Assembly: GCA_963969345.1 (NCBI GenBank) | Contig: OZ017770.1 | Span: forward strand, 4,597,246-4,661,245 | Reading direction: 5' to 3' | Source of the DNA: Turbatrix aceti | Taxonomy: Eukaryota; Nematoda; Chromadorea; Rhabditida; Panagrolaimidae | DNA length: 64,000 bases | Shown here: piece after piece, positions 42,783 through 56,500 of the stretch | Numbering within the stretch: position 1 is the stretch's first letter | Layout of the letters: every line of letters begins with the position of its first letter | Position numbers and translations under genes: made by a program | Notes under the pieces: model-generated | Told to the model about the DNA's origin: nothing | The model's database searches: none | The model's input: the letters and a program-made list of their open reading frames with translations, nothing else

Positions 42783-45489
42783 ATGCAAGACGAATGCATG
42801 TCTACCACACTCCCTCGCAGCAACAATGCTCGTCGGCCGAAAACAACAGGTACAAACCGATCGACTCGTCATAACACAACATCACCGAGTATCGCGGATG
42901 TCCGGGGACCGGGTGCTTCGAGTGATGCGACAGCAGCGTCATCGTCGGCTGACGTGTTGCCCACCGATGAGGTCGAATGCCTGAACATAAACGGCAAGCC
43001 CCCCAAACGGGTTCAGATAAAGCCCTTCGAGTGAGTGCTAGTCCCGATGGCAAATCCATATATCTTGGGGTGCTTTTTAATTTATGAATGCAAGTCATTT
43101 GCAGTCAATCAGGCAGTACTACGCCGCGCGTCGAGACTTGCAACGGGCAACAGCCCTCGAGCAGCCGGGACGAAGGCCAGCCATTTCGCACGCTGACTGT
43201 CAGCAAGGCGAACCGAGTACGTTTTTATAGAAACGGCGATCCCTATTTCAATGGCATTTGGTATGCCATATCCGCAGAACGTTTCCGTACTCTGAAAGTT
43301 CTCATGGAAGACCTCAATCGTCTTCTTCTTGACTCGGCGAATTTACCACATGGCGTAAGGCACATCTTCACTCTCGATGGGATCCGGACAATCACTTCCA
43401 TTGATCAGTTCAAAGACGGCCATAGTTACGTTTGTTCCAGGTAATTGATCGTGATTTACTTCGTTCTGTAATCATTTTTTTGCAGCACTGAAGTCTACAA
43501 GCCGCTCAATTACCTGAATGCTCGTCAACCGGTTTGGTGCTCGACTTCGTCTAAACCCAAGCTTTCAAATCGAACACCGTCTTCCTTGTCTCTACGCAAC
43601 TCCCAGTTAGTGAGAGTACGTTGTTTTATTCTGCGTCCCAAATTTTTGTGAATTTCTAACAACTTAGTTTTTTGCGAATTTTATACTTTTTTAAATCCAA
43701 CTAAACCGCATTTACCAAAGCAGACTGTTCTTTATTATTCGACGGTTGACTTACTGTCACTTTTACAGGAACCCAATGATTTTGTCTTTCCTCGTATCAT
43801 CACGGTTATCAGAAACGGTGTCAAGCCGCGAAAAGTCGTTCGACATTTACTGAACAAGAAGACGGCGTTATCCTTCGACCAGGTCATGCAGGACATTACG
43901 GCAATCGTCAACCTTGATAGCGGCATTGTTCGACGACTTTTTACTATTCGTGGCAAACTCGTGGTGACGCTGGCTGACTTTTTCGGAGAAGATAACGTTT
44001 TCATCGCTTACGGTACTGAAAAGATGTCGTTTGACGATTTCTACATTGCCAACGACGAGGAACCCATGCTGTTTACCAACCGTGCTCGTCGGAATCCGAA
44101 GAAAGTCAAGCGGGTCATGCCGCATCGCAACGAGTCTATCCGCCTCGATGGCTCTGTTTGCAATCCGGCATTCGATACTCTGTCATGTGAGTTCTCAGCG
44201 TTTTGAAATTCTTCTATGCTCGTAATACTCTTTTAGTGCCAAGATTGCCTCGCGACATTTGTGAGAATTTTGACCTCGTCAAGGTTTTGGGTGACGGGAA
44301 TACGGCTATTGTTTACGAAGCCTACTGCCGGTGAGTTCCACTTTATATCATGCGTTTGTTTTTTTTACAGTTTTTTGTTGACGTTTAGAAGCCGGGAACA
44401 CAGAACTGCGCTGAAAATTATCAACAAGGATAACCTCGAACAAATGAGAGCTTTTATCGATACCGAACTCATGTTGATGCAGCGTTTATCAAGTGAACAT
44501 ATTGTTCGAATGTTTGATTACTGGTTGATTGACGATTCTTATTATATATCCCTTGAACTGATATCTGTGAGTTATTTCCACTTTGTTTTTGTGTGTTCAT
44601 TGTTTTTGTGTTGCAGGATGGTGACTTGTTTGAATTCCTTCGAATGGTGAAAACTTTCAACGAAGTCCAAGCTGCAAACCTTGTTCGATGCCTTGCCGCA
44701 GCGTTAAACTATCTTCACGAGCGGAGCATTGTTCATCGTGATGTCAAGCCTGAAAATTTACTGGTTCGTTTTTGGCATCTCACAAGTTGACTGCTCACAC
44801 GGAACATTTTAGATTTATACGGATCCTACAAGTGGCTTACCCTGTCTCAAACTCGCCGATTTTGGGCTTGCTTGTATCATAGAAGATAATAACCTGTTAT
44901 ATGAAATTTGCGGAACCCCTACTTACGTCGCTCCCGAAATTCTTGCTGAGTTGGGTTACGGTGTAAAGGTGGACGTGTGGTCGACTGGCATCATTCTCTA
45001 CGTTCTTCTTTGCGGTTTTCCTCCCTTCATGAGCATAGAAGATTCACAAGAGCAGTTATTTGACCAGATCCTCCGGGGTCGATGTACATTCCCCTCACCT
45101 ATTTGGGATAAGATTTCTTATTCAGCCAAAGCTTTGATACTAACCTTGATTAACCTGGATGTTGAAGATCGCTACACCGCTCAGCAGATGCTACAGGATC
45201 CATGGATTCAGGTAATACCATTTTTGTTTCTTCCCAAAAAAAAGTTTTTTTGTTGTTACAGAATCCCGGGAACCTGGATCGGCAGTACGAACAACTAGCT
45301 CAAGCCGCGGTCGAGTTACGCCTCAGAAACGACACCGATCTTGAGAACATGGACGGCACTGGAGGGTACGCCGGCAGCAGTGCCGAGTACTACTACTCTC
45401 GACGAGCCAGCATGGACGAACTCAGCGAGGTGGCGATGGGACGATATTCCCCTCTTGTTGAATCAAGAGCATCTTTTACAGCTCTTTAA
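42783..45489 (+). CDS. dclk: Doublecortin-like kinase (DCLK/ZYG-8 type)
   Basis: Exons 42783-43030, 43105-43440, 43486-43615, 43769-44186, 44237-44330, 44389-44566, 44617-44763, 44813-45211 and 45262-45489 give 725 residues (human DCLK1: 740). The first doublecortin repeat lies at about 118-195 (NRVRFYRNGDPYFNGIWYA) and the second at about 246-335 (ITVIRNGVKPRKVVRHLLNK). A CaMK-type kinase domain runs from about 386 to 640: glycine loop GDGNTAIVYEA, lysine in TALKIINK, IVHRDVKPENLL (Asp509-510 region), LADFGLA (Asp533), CGTPTYVAPEIL and VDVWSTGIILYVLLCGFPPF. The protein binds microtubules and phosphorylates substrates on spindle and neuronal microtubules. The start follows an acceptor (gttgcag) by 5 bp. 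Nothing suggests loss of catalysis. Confidence 0.96.
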
Positions 45490-45798
45490 CAGAAAGTCTC
45501 CGTCTGCATTGACCGGAAGCGTTTGAAAGTTTGAGTAAATAGTTAAATTTATAGCACGTTCTAACAACAAACAAACAAAAATTCAGATATGAAACTTAAA
45601 AAGTCGGAATGAAACATATATAGCACGGCACAACGAGATCTTTTATGCGTATATTTTTTGATGTCGGACGTATGGTTGTTTGCATGCAAAAATAGTGAGT
45701 TTATACCCGGAATCACAGGTTTGGAGCAAAACGTAGACCATTATTTTTTTAAAACAAAAATGAGTTCACCGATAGCCGCCATATGCTATGCAGTAAGA
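45490..45798. other. Convergent 3' intergenic region
   Basis: These 309 bp lie between the ends of DCLK (+) and integrin alpha (-), AT-rich, presumably both 3'UTRs. Nothing more is seen. Confidence 0.5.
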
Positions 45799-48700
45799 CT
45801 AAAATTCAGACAATGGTTCCATTTCATTTTTGTAATGAGCAGTGTGAAGTTCGCTGGGGCGTTTTCGTTTGAAAAATCCGCACTTGGCACAAAGATAAAC
45901 GAATAATGCCAATAACGCCAGGGCAATAAGAATTGCAAGCAAAATAAGTTTGAGCGTTAATTTTTGATCTTGAGAAGGACGATCGGGATAAGCATACGTC
46001 GTAACTTCAGCGAAGTTGTTGGTTTCGGTCTCGATGATTCCCTGCTTGGGATCAACCTGGACGTGGACGGATGAAGAAATGGCGATAAACTCAATGCCTG
46101 TGTAATCGCCGTCAAATGTGCTATTCCAAAGACGCCCTCGAATTTCGATTTGCACGGCTTCGTTTGCTTCTATGTGATCGATGAGGCAAACAAGGTTTAA
46201 GCAATCTCCGGTGCCGTCTTTGCAGTTGACGTCAAAGATGTCGGTATTCTCACCCATTACTTTGATAGTCTTTTTCTTCAAATTATGAGCATGTTTTTTG
46301 CCGAGTGAAAACTGTGCGTTTTGAGTCTCTATGCTCAGTGGCAGCGCTTCACGCTAAAATAAAAATAAAGTTAGTTAAACCCCAATCATATTAAAATAAA
46401 AAATTTTACCTTAGATCGAATAGATCCGTTGTAGACGAGTCGGTTGACTTCTTCGATGAGAATGCCCTCCGGATTTATTACTGCCGAAAGGTCTTCTTGC
46501 ATTTTGCAAGGTTTCACTTCTCCTTTTTGTCTGACAACCGGGGGTTCCAAAAGATACAGAACGTATTTGGAAAGCGAATAGTTGAGTTTTAATGGCCAGT
46601 CAATCTAAAATGACGTATTTACATAATACAAATTTAAAATAAATATTTAAGCAACTTACAAAAACAGAAACTTTCTTTGCATAAAATGGCCCCATGTTAG
46701 TTACCGTATAACGGTGAATAACATTGGGTCCAATGTCTTCTTCGTCTTCTGGGTAATCGTTTCCTTTGCTAAAATGAACGCTATACGGGTTCGAGTCGCC
46801 TTCTACCTGCAAATCGGCTTCCTTGATGAGTCGAACGTCGGCCTCCCATCGATTGTTTGTCAGATTAGTATCTACGCTAGTGCTGTTCACCAATGCAGTG
46901 AAATTGAGAGAGGCGCTGACTCGTTCGTTTTCGCTTCGGACTAATGCAAAACTGAGGTCAAATGAAAGCTGAAACGTTTCGTTCATTAGCACGGTGTCTA
47001 AAAATGAAACAAACAAACCTTTTCTTTGTCTTTCAAAGGGTTCCCTAATTTGATAGACAAAATGCCGTCATTAATTTTGTGTTTGTCCAAAACCAATTGT
47101 CCACTTTTCAAAACAGGTTCGTCGAGTTCATTGTGATCGTAAAAGACATAAAATGTACTGGCATATGCCTTTTCGGCTTTGTTTTCAACGGTAAATTTGA
47201 CCGTGATCAAATCCTGTTGGTTGGCTTTTATGACGTAAGAACCGTTATCACTTTGCCTGAAATCTTGTCATTCATTCTGCAAGCACAAAAAATAAGAAAA
47301 AACGTACGAGATGTTAGCGAGAACTGCGTTCATTTCAAGATCCGTTTTGCATTTGTTATCGACACCGCACTCCTTGTCAAAATCAATGACAAATGAGGTA
47401 CGTGAATTTTTAAGATTAATAATTGGCAAAAGCTGATTTGTTTTTTCTGTGTCTTGAACGGCAATCGAAAGATTTAATCTGAGGGGATGAATCCAATCCT
47501 CATTGTTGCTTGGAACAATCAAAGCGAGGTCTCTGGTCTCAGACACCGCTCTTCCGCAGTTGAACGTCATTTCGTTTTGCATATGCTGCTCAAATACTGC
47601 TCGCGTGGCAACTCCAGGTGCGAAAGGCACAACAATGAGTTTGCATTGGAATGTGACTCCCCGAGAGAGGTACTTGGTGTCCAATAGTTTAAGACTGGTT
47701 TTAACAGTGAAGCAAGCTTTGGCCTTCTTCTTGCATTGATTGTTAATTTTGATGTACTTTTCATCCATAGAATAACCAAGCTCGACGTCGATAATGGGAC
47801 GTGTTCGCAGGATGGCCACAGTGTCTGACCCGTAGGCGCCGACCACAAGATCTTTGTATCCGTTGTTATCCAAGTCCACAGATCCGGCCAGCGATGAGCC
47901 GAATGTTTGGAAAGGCGATCGGCCAGAGTACAGCTTGAGATCCGGGACTTCGATAATTTGCGAAGGTGTCCGGCTAAAGTCTTCGTATTGAGCGCCGTGA
48001 TAAATGTAAACAACGCCCTGTCCATTGTTAGCGTAAGGAGCGCCGATTGCAAAGTCTTCAAATTTGTCGAGATTGATAGAACCAAGTTTGGTAATAGCAG
48101 CTCCAAATTGAGAGTGAGGGCCTTGGCCGAGAAGTACAATGGGTTTTTCGAAAACATCATCGGCGAACGACGTTTGTTTCAGTCCTTTGGAAAAGTAAAC
48201 GTAAACTGCGCCACTTTGCTCAATTTCGCGGTCTGTATGAAACTCGTATGGTGCAGAAACCAGCAAGTCATCAAAGCCGTCGTTGTTCAAATCCAGCACT
48301 TCCAGGGCAAATCCATAGGCCGAACCGACCTGGCTGCCGTTAAGACGGAAGCGATTGTCATACATGCCGAGTACCTTGCTTTCAAAGTTATCGGATGCTG
48401 TGAAGGGGAAGAAGGTAACTGCGCCTATTTGATTTGCTCTCGGAGCACCGCTGACCACCGTGAATACCATATCGTCTTCGGTTTCGTTGAGGAAACCAAA
48501 CTTTCCGTATCGAACGGAATAGCCGAGGTAATCATGCGATGTAAACGATCGAATAATGCCACGCTCCTTGATTCCTTCATGACTCATTGTCCATCGATCA
48601 TACGAGTCATCGATCAAATTTGGATTTCCATTGTCCTGCGTTGTTTTGTAATATCTCGCGTGAACGCCACCCGTCCATTTCCTTGCACCAGGTGTGCCCG

Positions 48701-49731
48701 TGAGCATGACATTCTGCAACAAAAAAAAGAATAAGAATGACAGAAAGAAAAATTCTTCCGTTATTCATTCATACCTTGTCCATGAAAGCGGAAAATCCCT
48801 GCTCACAAACAGCGTATGCATTATGCCTGTCCTGTTTTGACAGTGTGTGACACGTATTTATGAGATCAACATTTTTCAGATCATTGTCCAACCAGTAGCA
48901 AACGCCTTCAGGATACGCTGACTCGTTGCCATACTGAATGAGAGGGGCACAGACCAGTGCCCCACCCTGTCTGAGACCCGTTGACTGAACTGTGAAACCC
49001 AGCAATTGCTTATTCTTTCCGAGATAGTGTAAATCTCGGGATCCGATACGATCAGGAGGTCGCTGGAAGTCATTGTCATTCCTGTACTCGACCTGGATTG
49101 GGTCACAGTTTGTATGTGGGGTGTTGAAAATGCCACATTTGTAGACACTACCCGTTTGCTTCGTTCCTGGCTGACCGGATTCTCCATGAGGCGCACCCAC
49201 AAGAATTCTGAAAATTTGCATAATGTGGTATGTCAGTTAATTTGGATTTTTCAAAACATGTCAAAAGAGAAGTGAACAGCTTGTCACATCAAGATGGTGC
49301 TTTTGCGCAAATTTAATAAAGCCCTTTTCGTCTGCGATTGTTTGGTTTGCACCAAGCAAAATCGTGGCAGACAAAGTCCCTCAATACTTCTGGCCGCTGC
49401 GCATGCATGCACATGTGCCCAAAAAAGTGGCATTGTCCACCCAACAAAAGCTCTTCCAATAAGCTGTTTGGGTTTCAAAGGGTATAATCCGAATTTACAA
49501 ACTCTTGAAGCACACACCAGGTGTGTTCTTGAAGAATAAAGACAAGCAAACTCACACTGAGGTGTCATTCTGAAAGTGGGGTGCAACGGCAAAACCGAAA
49601 TGCGATCCACTTGGTCCGTAACGAAAGAGGACGGTTTTGGTGTCAATGTTAAATCCGTTGCACAGCGTCAAAGTGACGAGAAAAAATGGCAGCAGCAACA
49701 TAGCGCGTAGGACAAACACACCAGTCAGCAT
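45799..49731 (-). CDS. Integrin alpha subunit (no inserted I domain)
   Basis: Exons 49556-49731, 48775-49207, 47308-48713, 47019-47256, 46660-46968, 46410-46604 and 45799-46353 give 1103 residues. A signal peptide precedes a seven-bladed FG-GAP propeller with Ca-binding loops [12 protein letters not shown] and [12 protein letters not shown], and motifs [19 protein letters not shown] and [13 protein letters not shown]. The thigh and calf domains follow. RSKR (917-920) at the exon 6/7 junction is a furin site dividing heavy and light chains. A transmembrane helix (about 1054-1074) and the tail motif GFFKRKR (from 1078) complete the protein. There is no alpha-I domain, as in laminin- or RGD-binding types. 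The 50-nt intron 46969-47018 was placed because it joins NPLKDKEK to LSFDLSFAL and has a TGCTAATGA branch site. INA-1 versus PAT-2 orthology is not resolved. Confidence 0.95.
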
Positions 49732-51677
49732 AGGCACTAATTTATGACAAGCATCTGAAAACGAACACGGAATATATTTGCGATCCAAATCAGTGAATCA
49801 TCGGGAATCGGTGATATCGTGTTATTGTCGCGGAAAGTGTGGGAGGAAGCAAGCAAAAAATCATGAAAACACCACAAAGACGATCACAGTCAAAATATAG
49901 CATGTGGAGGGGTGAAATTGCGCGGGAAGGCGACAAAATAGGGGTTTTATGCGTGACGAGATGGGAATGTGATGGAGACAACAGCCGGTAGGTAAAATGT
50001 CGAAAAGCAAAAATGAGTGCAAGCCTTTTATGGCAGTAAGAAACAGACTGTCTAATCGCGATAAGGAGCTCGTGAAAAAAAGACAAATTGCTACATAATT
50101 GATTTTCATATCAACAATATGTTGGGTCACTTTAAATAAATTGAACAGTTAAATTTCCTCTTGTTCAACAATTATTCAAGTGGTTTACGACATATTTTCG
50201 TGATTAATGGTTTGACCATGACGAGATGCGGCTGACACAAAGACGAAGCCGATTAATGAAAATTGTTGGTTTTCCATGAATACAAAGAAGAAATTCGGTT
50301 CTTTCAGCGCCGAAATAAACTATCAAGAAATGAATTAAAATTGTGTCGACAAAGGAATACAACTTAAATAAAAAAATAAATAAAAAGGACAGGAAAAAGG
50401 GTGTGCAATGATTTGCAGAAGCATTCTACGCACGAGTAGGTTAAATTGGACCCAAAAAGCTTGGGGTTGACGTCCGTTCAGAGAGGATAGTGACAGTTAA
50501 ACAAGTTGGTACGATCCAATGACCGGGGAAGAACGGGAGACGCACTCTTTCGAGGAGTTTACTCTCCTTCGTCAAGCAGCAAGTCAGCTTTGGGTAATGC
50601 CGAGGCTTTGCGCGCTTTGACCGTGGTGAATCGTCGCTGCCAAAGCAAACACGTTCGTTGCTGGGACGTCGCCCAATTTTTACATAGAAAAAGGGCAGTG
50701 TAAACGAGAAGAAGCACATAGCAAGCGTCAACGCAAAACAATCTACAACAAGCTTGAACATTTTTTTTGTCTGAATAACGGGGGGGGGAGTGGAAAAAAT
50801 TGCTATTATTGCGCGCATCACAGCGGTTAGCGTGCAGCGTGGAGGACGTGCCTACATCCGCGATAGCTTGCACAATGGTCGCTACCGAGTGTCCAGCAAT
50901 ACAAGCATCATCGCATTTGACGCATCCGCATGAGGGGCTGTAATCGTCTCTCTCCACTGCGAAATGAGGATGCCTTTCGTGAAGCGAAAGTATAATTTAC
51001 GAGCCAAATCATCGCCTTTTGGACAATACTATTTTGACATCTACGACCGCTAAAACAAAGGTAAGCCACCTGCAAGTCGCGGGGGACGAACGATTGCATT
51101 TTTGCCCCCCTAAAAGGGGGGACCACGAACGACTCGTTTAAGACCGTTCGTGCTTCCGTGCGTACATGACGGTTACAAAGAGGCTGACTGCGGTTCCGAG
51201 ACAGCATGTGGCGCACTTGTACAAAATTGCACGCCTAAGAGATCGCGATGACGAACGATGAGAGATAACACGGCCGTCGGAAAAGGGATGGGAAAGTGAA
51301 GACCGACCATCATTTGACCATTCAGAGCGACATTCGTATAACCAAATTGCGATTAAACGTTTGACACTACTTTTTTTTATAGCATTTCAGATAGATTTGA
51401 TAGGATTAGGTTTCACACAGTTCTGTTTAATCTCCCATGCAAAATACTACAAAAAATATGACAGAACCTAACAACAAGCTTAATTTGCGTGCAAATGACC
51501 GGTTCTTGTTGTACACTCATACAAAGTGTCGTAAAGGCCAGTGCGAGCGAATTAAGTTGTTGTAACGAGCTTAACTACCAAACGGTCACTCCCGCTCTCC
51601 GGCCTCTATCGTGAGAACCTCACAACGAACAATAAGTGGTGATCATCTCATTCATTCTAAATATTACAAACGATTTA
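49732..51677. other. Intergenic region upstream of integrin alpha
   Basis: This 1.9-kb stretch lies between integrin alpha (start at 49731) and the stop of POFUT2, both minus strand. A TTTTCAG acceptor lies about 24 bp before the integrin ATG. It contains a perfect C6/G6 inverted repeat at 51105-51121. Short open frames have no recognisable content. Confidence 0.5.
51105..51121. repeat. C6-TAAAA-G6 inverted repeat
   Basis: The sequence cccccctaaaagggggg is a perfect 6-bp inverted repeat with a 5-nt spacer, in a locally GC-rich stretch upstream of integrin alpha. No function is assigned. Confidence 0.6.
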
Positions 51678-53164
51678 TTAGTATACAATAGTCCACTTAG
51701 CAGGTTGCTCACAATCGGCAGAAGAGCTGCCATTGGCAAGTTTACAAAAGTCATTGAAGGTAGATTGGATGGGAAAACCGAGAATCTCTCTGTCTTCCCT
51801 AATGCGATAGGAAAAAGTTGAGACAAAAGTGCCTATAAAATGCCGAGACTGGGCTGCGATGTACTGAAAACCCAAGAGTATTCATCATTCATTATTATTT
51901 CATATGTTACCTGGTCAACGACGGATATGACTGCGTCTGAGAGTGAGTCGCTGGTAAATCGGTACAGTGTCAGATCGTGAGACGCCAATAACTTTTCTAA
52001 TTGCATTATTTCCTCATCCGTGCCATCCGTACAAACAAACACCTTTTTGAGGTGTAGCTTTTGCGTAACGTTGACAATCTGCGCGACTGCATCCTCAATC
52101 GATGGTGTTTGTTGCGGGTGTGAACGAAGAAATTCTCGACGACGCAGGTGTGCAGATACGTAATCCCCCCCTAGCGCATCTCTCCTCGGTGATTCATCCT
52201 TCCAGTTTTCCGGCAGATGGAAATTGTCTTTGGACAAGTCAATGCCCATAACTTCTTTTCTGTACTGCTTGACGATTTCCTGCACGTGCTTGGCATATCT
52301 CATGGACCGCCGGATCTCCCAGTACGAATGCCCACCAAATTGATCATGCAATACTCGCTCTGCCCGGTCGATAAATAACACTTGCCTAAATTTGCCCGTC
52401 AGTAAATATTGGCAGAGAAAAAATGAATGCAACAGACGTTGTGGGGTAGAGCTGATTAATGAGTTTGGTCAGTGTGTTGCAGTCCCCCTGCATCGACACG
52501 CATGTGAGCTGTTTGGCCTTGACTAATCCCTCTCCATAAAAGAATCCATGCCTGCAAAAAATGCATTTCCCTTTTTTTTGTCAATCAAAAATAATACCAA
52601 TAGTCGTTCTGAATTCTATAGTACATGTTGGCATCGATGCATTCGCGGATCTCAAATCGTTCACTCCACTTCCCATCGAGCCATCCTTCGGTGAAGTCTT
52701 GCAAGTAGACGACGTGATCTATGATGGGACCGTGGATCTCCAAAAATGTCTCAAATTCAATGACAGGAACAAAGACGTTTAGACTGTCAATGTCAAAAAG
52801 TTCTTTCCAATGAATGCCAATTGCTTGGTTTTTCCAGTGATACATGCGGCTCCAGGGAGGTAATACCAGTATAAAATTTTCGCCTGAATATTGATACAAT
52901 GCTGTGATAATACAAAGAGTAAAACACACCTTGTTCACGCAACAGCTGAACAGCTCTTGCAATTCTCATATAAACATCCCGTCTTAAGTTCATTCCTTCA
53001 CTGAAGTTAACTTCATATAACAAAAACTTTTGCGAACTTTCATAGGAATAATCTGGGCTCTGTTTTGATATAGTAACTTCCGGGACATCACTTTCATCGT
53101 ATACCTGGGTTACAACAGCAATCACAAGGCAAGTAATTAAGGCACAAAATAATAACCGCATCAT
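51678..53164 (-). CDS. pofut2: Protein O-fucosyltransferase 2 (POFUT2/PAD-2)
   Basis: Exons 52930-53164, 52598-52883, 52438-52551, 51911-52385 and 51678-51863 give 431 residues (human: 429). A hydrophobic N-terminus (LLFCALITCLVIAVV) directs it to the ER. Family motifs follow: NFSEGMNLRRDVYMRIA (GDP-fucose-site glycine/arginine), VLPPWSRMYHWKN, YLQDFTEGW, RAERVLHDQFGG, YWEIRRSMRYAKHV, YVSAHLRRREFLRSHP, and the C-terminal FIGTFVSTFSYRIREDREIL. It adds O-fucose to folded thrombospondin type 1 repeats. The donor at intron 3 is the unusual GTCTGT, chosen because it alone keeps frame into VLFIDRAERV. The start at 53164 is the first ATG after a TTACAG acceptor; an upstream in-frame ATG at 53215 is possible. 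The stop codon overlaps an AATAAA. Confidence 0.93.
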
Positions 53165-53578
53165 AATCCGTATAAAAAGCCAAAATATGCTGTAAGGAAC
53201 GCTTGATCTTGGCATTGTGTGACAAGATGAATAATTTAATGAGAACAAACTTGCACAGATACATCAATTGATGCCACTTGAAACGATTGTGCATTTTAAT
53301 CTTATTTTTTTACACGTTGTTATTGAACAACGCAAATCCCTTTGTTGTCGGACAGGGTGTTACTATATATCAGGTGCACTTATTAGTCGTTTATTTGATC
53401 CACGGGAAGTCGTTGCATTGAGTAAAGGCACAATAAAAACAAATTGATGTGATAATAAAAGCGAGGTGTGACTTAGGGTGTAAGATGACGGAAGGACTAG
53501 TGTATTTTCAATGAGCTAGATGTCGTTACTGTTCACCCGATATTATTATTTTTTTAACTTCGATTCAGGTGCATTTTT
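53165..53578. other. Short intergenic gap POFUT2/CNK
   Basis: This 414-bp stretch lies between the CNK stop and the POFUT2 start on the minus strand. It should hold the CNK 3'UTR and POFUT2 promoter or trans-splice region. Nothing else is seen. Confidence 0.5.
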
Positions 53579-56500
53579 TTACAAGCGGCTAGTTTTGCTT
53601 CCAGACTGATGATCCGGAGCATCGGTACCTGTAGGGGCTTGGCGATCGTTGGTTGACAACGATCCGTGTCGGCTAAGACTTGAAATAAAACGATGTGTAT
53701 TGAAGAATCCCCTTGTTGTGGAGTTGTTGGCCGGTGACTGTGGCACTGCACTGTCGGCAGAATCCTCGCTCCGTGCATTGAGAGTTAGATAAAACTCACT
53801 GCTTCCCGGATGCTTGGTCACGGTGAGGACAAGATGCGTCAGCTGTGAAATCCATCTGAAAATTAGTATTGGATTAAGATGGCTTCCTCAGGTGTCACTA
53901 ACCCGTTGTAATCTTCCAGTGAATATGGTGCAAAGTGCAGCCATGAGTTGGTTCCGCTGGATAGAGCGAATACGCTAAAAAGAAAATCATTATACCGTCA
54001 GGTAAAAAAATGTGCTTACAATTTCTTGGTAGTTTTCAAACCATGACTACCAATGTGCAAATGTACAGTGTCTAATTCGATGACAATGTCAGGTTTGAGT
54101 GACTAAAACACAAATAATTAAAAAACAATTTCGAAAACAAAACTACTAACCAAATTATTGCTGTATGACAACAGATATTTTTCGTCGACGATAACAATCC
54201 ACGATTTTACCCATTGACTTGGTTTTTTGTTTTTCTTTGTGACCGAATCAATCGCCAACCGTTGTCGCCGGAGCCAGCCTTCCTTTGAGCAGTTCTTCAG
54301 ATCAGTACGTGGTGTGCCTCGGAATCTATCGCTGTTTCTAGAGGAAAAGTATATGGGCGATTTTTCTATAAAGGACACATCCTCGCCGCCGTCCGTCGTT
54401 TCATCGTCATTCTCGGGTTCAGCCAGAGGAGCAAGTCGGTGTCTTGCCTTGATGGTGCTGTACCGAGAAGTCAGAGGAGTTGATTCGGGAGTTGAAGTCG
54501 TCGGAGGTGGTAAAGATTTGTGCTTTTCGTGTCTTGGAATGATTTTTTCGATTGCATGTCTCGAAACGGGAGTTGATGGATTAGAGCAGTCGCCACGGTC
54601 GGAGTAACTTGTGGACATAGATTGACTACCAGTATCACCGTTCCAAAATCTTGAAAACTTGGTGAATGCCGCGCTTAAGGGAGAATCTGGCAGACCGCCG
54701 GCCAATTCAACAATGACGTTTTTTACGGTCATGGTTAGACCTGTGATTTCTTGAACCGGTGAATTCCACTCTGGATCTTGTGTAGATATTGTCGCTAGGT
54801 TCAGCGATTCAATTTCAGCAGGCTGCACTACTTCCACCTGGGCAAACTCAATATCATTCACTTTCACGTATTCACCTTGATCTTCGCCTTCGACACAGTT
54901 GTGGTTGCCGTCGGTCAGCTTAGAAGGCGACTTGTTGGATCTGCGATTCTTTGGCAGGCGTAGCACAGTTGCCGACAGAGCAGTAGGTTCCTTCCAGCAA
55001 TCCAGGAGATGTGACAATGCTTTGGACTCCAAACCGTGAGGGTGCCTCTTGTTGGATGTCACAAGGGCAGAGGGCGGACTGTCACTCCAGACTGACGCTC
55101 GCCGATTCAGACTTCTTTTGTGAGCGTTGGGCCCCAAGAGGTTTGAGGAGTTGAACAGGGGGATGGAGAGACGGTCCGGGTTTCGGCGGCCACTGTCGCC
55201 GATAAGGGTGAAACTTGAAGACCTTCGGCGGTTCAGAGATCTCCTCTAAAACAAAGTAAATTGTTGATGCAATTATGCAAAATAAAAATAACCGTACCGA
55301 GCCATCTGCGCAAGCAGTGAACATGTCAGGTTCGATTTTGAGTGAAAAGTCTAGTTCAAGCTTTGTCCGATTTTCTTTGTTAACACTGTCCACAAGGGCT
55401 TCGGACGTCTTAGACTTCAGCATGCCAGCGCCTTCTTCTGCTGGTCTCCTGCTAAGCAGAAGTTTCAAATCAACGGATTTTGAATCGGCATTACTGTTTT
55501 TGAAATTCAGAAGTAGTTTTTCCTGTACATTTTCAAATTTCCACCCGATAACACATTCACCGTTTATCTAAACAGCCCCGTTAAGGAGTTATAAAAAATA
55601 TGACAAAGACTTACTTCAAGAATTTCATCACCGACTCGAATGTTTTTGCATACCGCGGCGGGAGAATCTGGCTTAATACCAGTAATCAGATTGATGCCAC
55701 CAAATACAGTTTGAAAAATAATACCCTGAAGCGTACTCATGATATTTGAAAACATATCCTAAAAGTAAACATACGCAGTTTCCCTTATATTGGGCGTTTC
55801 TGATAAAGGCGTACGCCAGATTCGCCGAGCAGAGCACCCAGGGATCATCGCTGTACACTAATTGATCACAGATCTCTTTCATCTTCATTCCTCGCTGAAA
55901 ACGGATGTTCGTTGTTTTTTGTTGTCTCAAAAAAGCCTACTTCGTGTAGAACTTCAGATATAGGCATAAATCTACGATTATGCGGATTAACGGCATCTAG
56001 CATTTCCAATATAAGCTCTGTTATTTTATCCCGTATGGTGATGTATTCTTGAATGTTCTCAAATGGTGACCTGAAAGACAAAGTTATTGACGTCAAAATC
56101 GTCACATTAATGAATACCTGTCAAGCCAGAAAACAAGTTTTTTAACGTGTTCATACACCCTGGAAAAACACATGAGCACGTTGTTGAGCACGGATGTAAG
56201 TCGATTAACTTTGTGCTTATTAGTGCCATTGTTAAAGGATTCTATGACAGGCGAGGCTTCGACAATAGCATCCATAAGATAATTCACGTCGCCCACGATG
56301 AGGAAAGCAATTTTCTGGATGTTTTCGGAATGCAAATTGTACGACTAAAAGTAATAATAAAATAAAATAATTAAAATAATTTTCTTTAATATTACGTAAT
56401 GAGCCAGAAGTCGGATGCCATTGAGGACTCTGTTTCGAACGTATGATGATTTCACGCTTAGCTGAATTAATTCAGCTTCTTCGCATAAAAGCAGTTGTTG

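Noticed and set aside
47907..48734. 275-codon plus-strand open frame antisense to integrin alpha
   Set aside because: The opposite strand encodes conserved FG-GAP repeats; the antisense frame has no domain or splice support.
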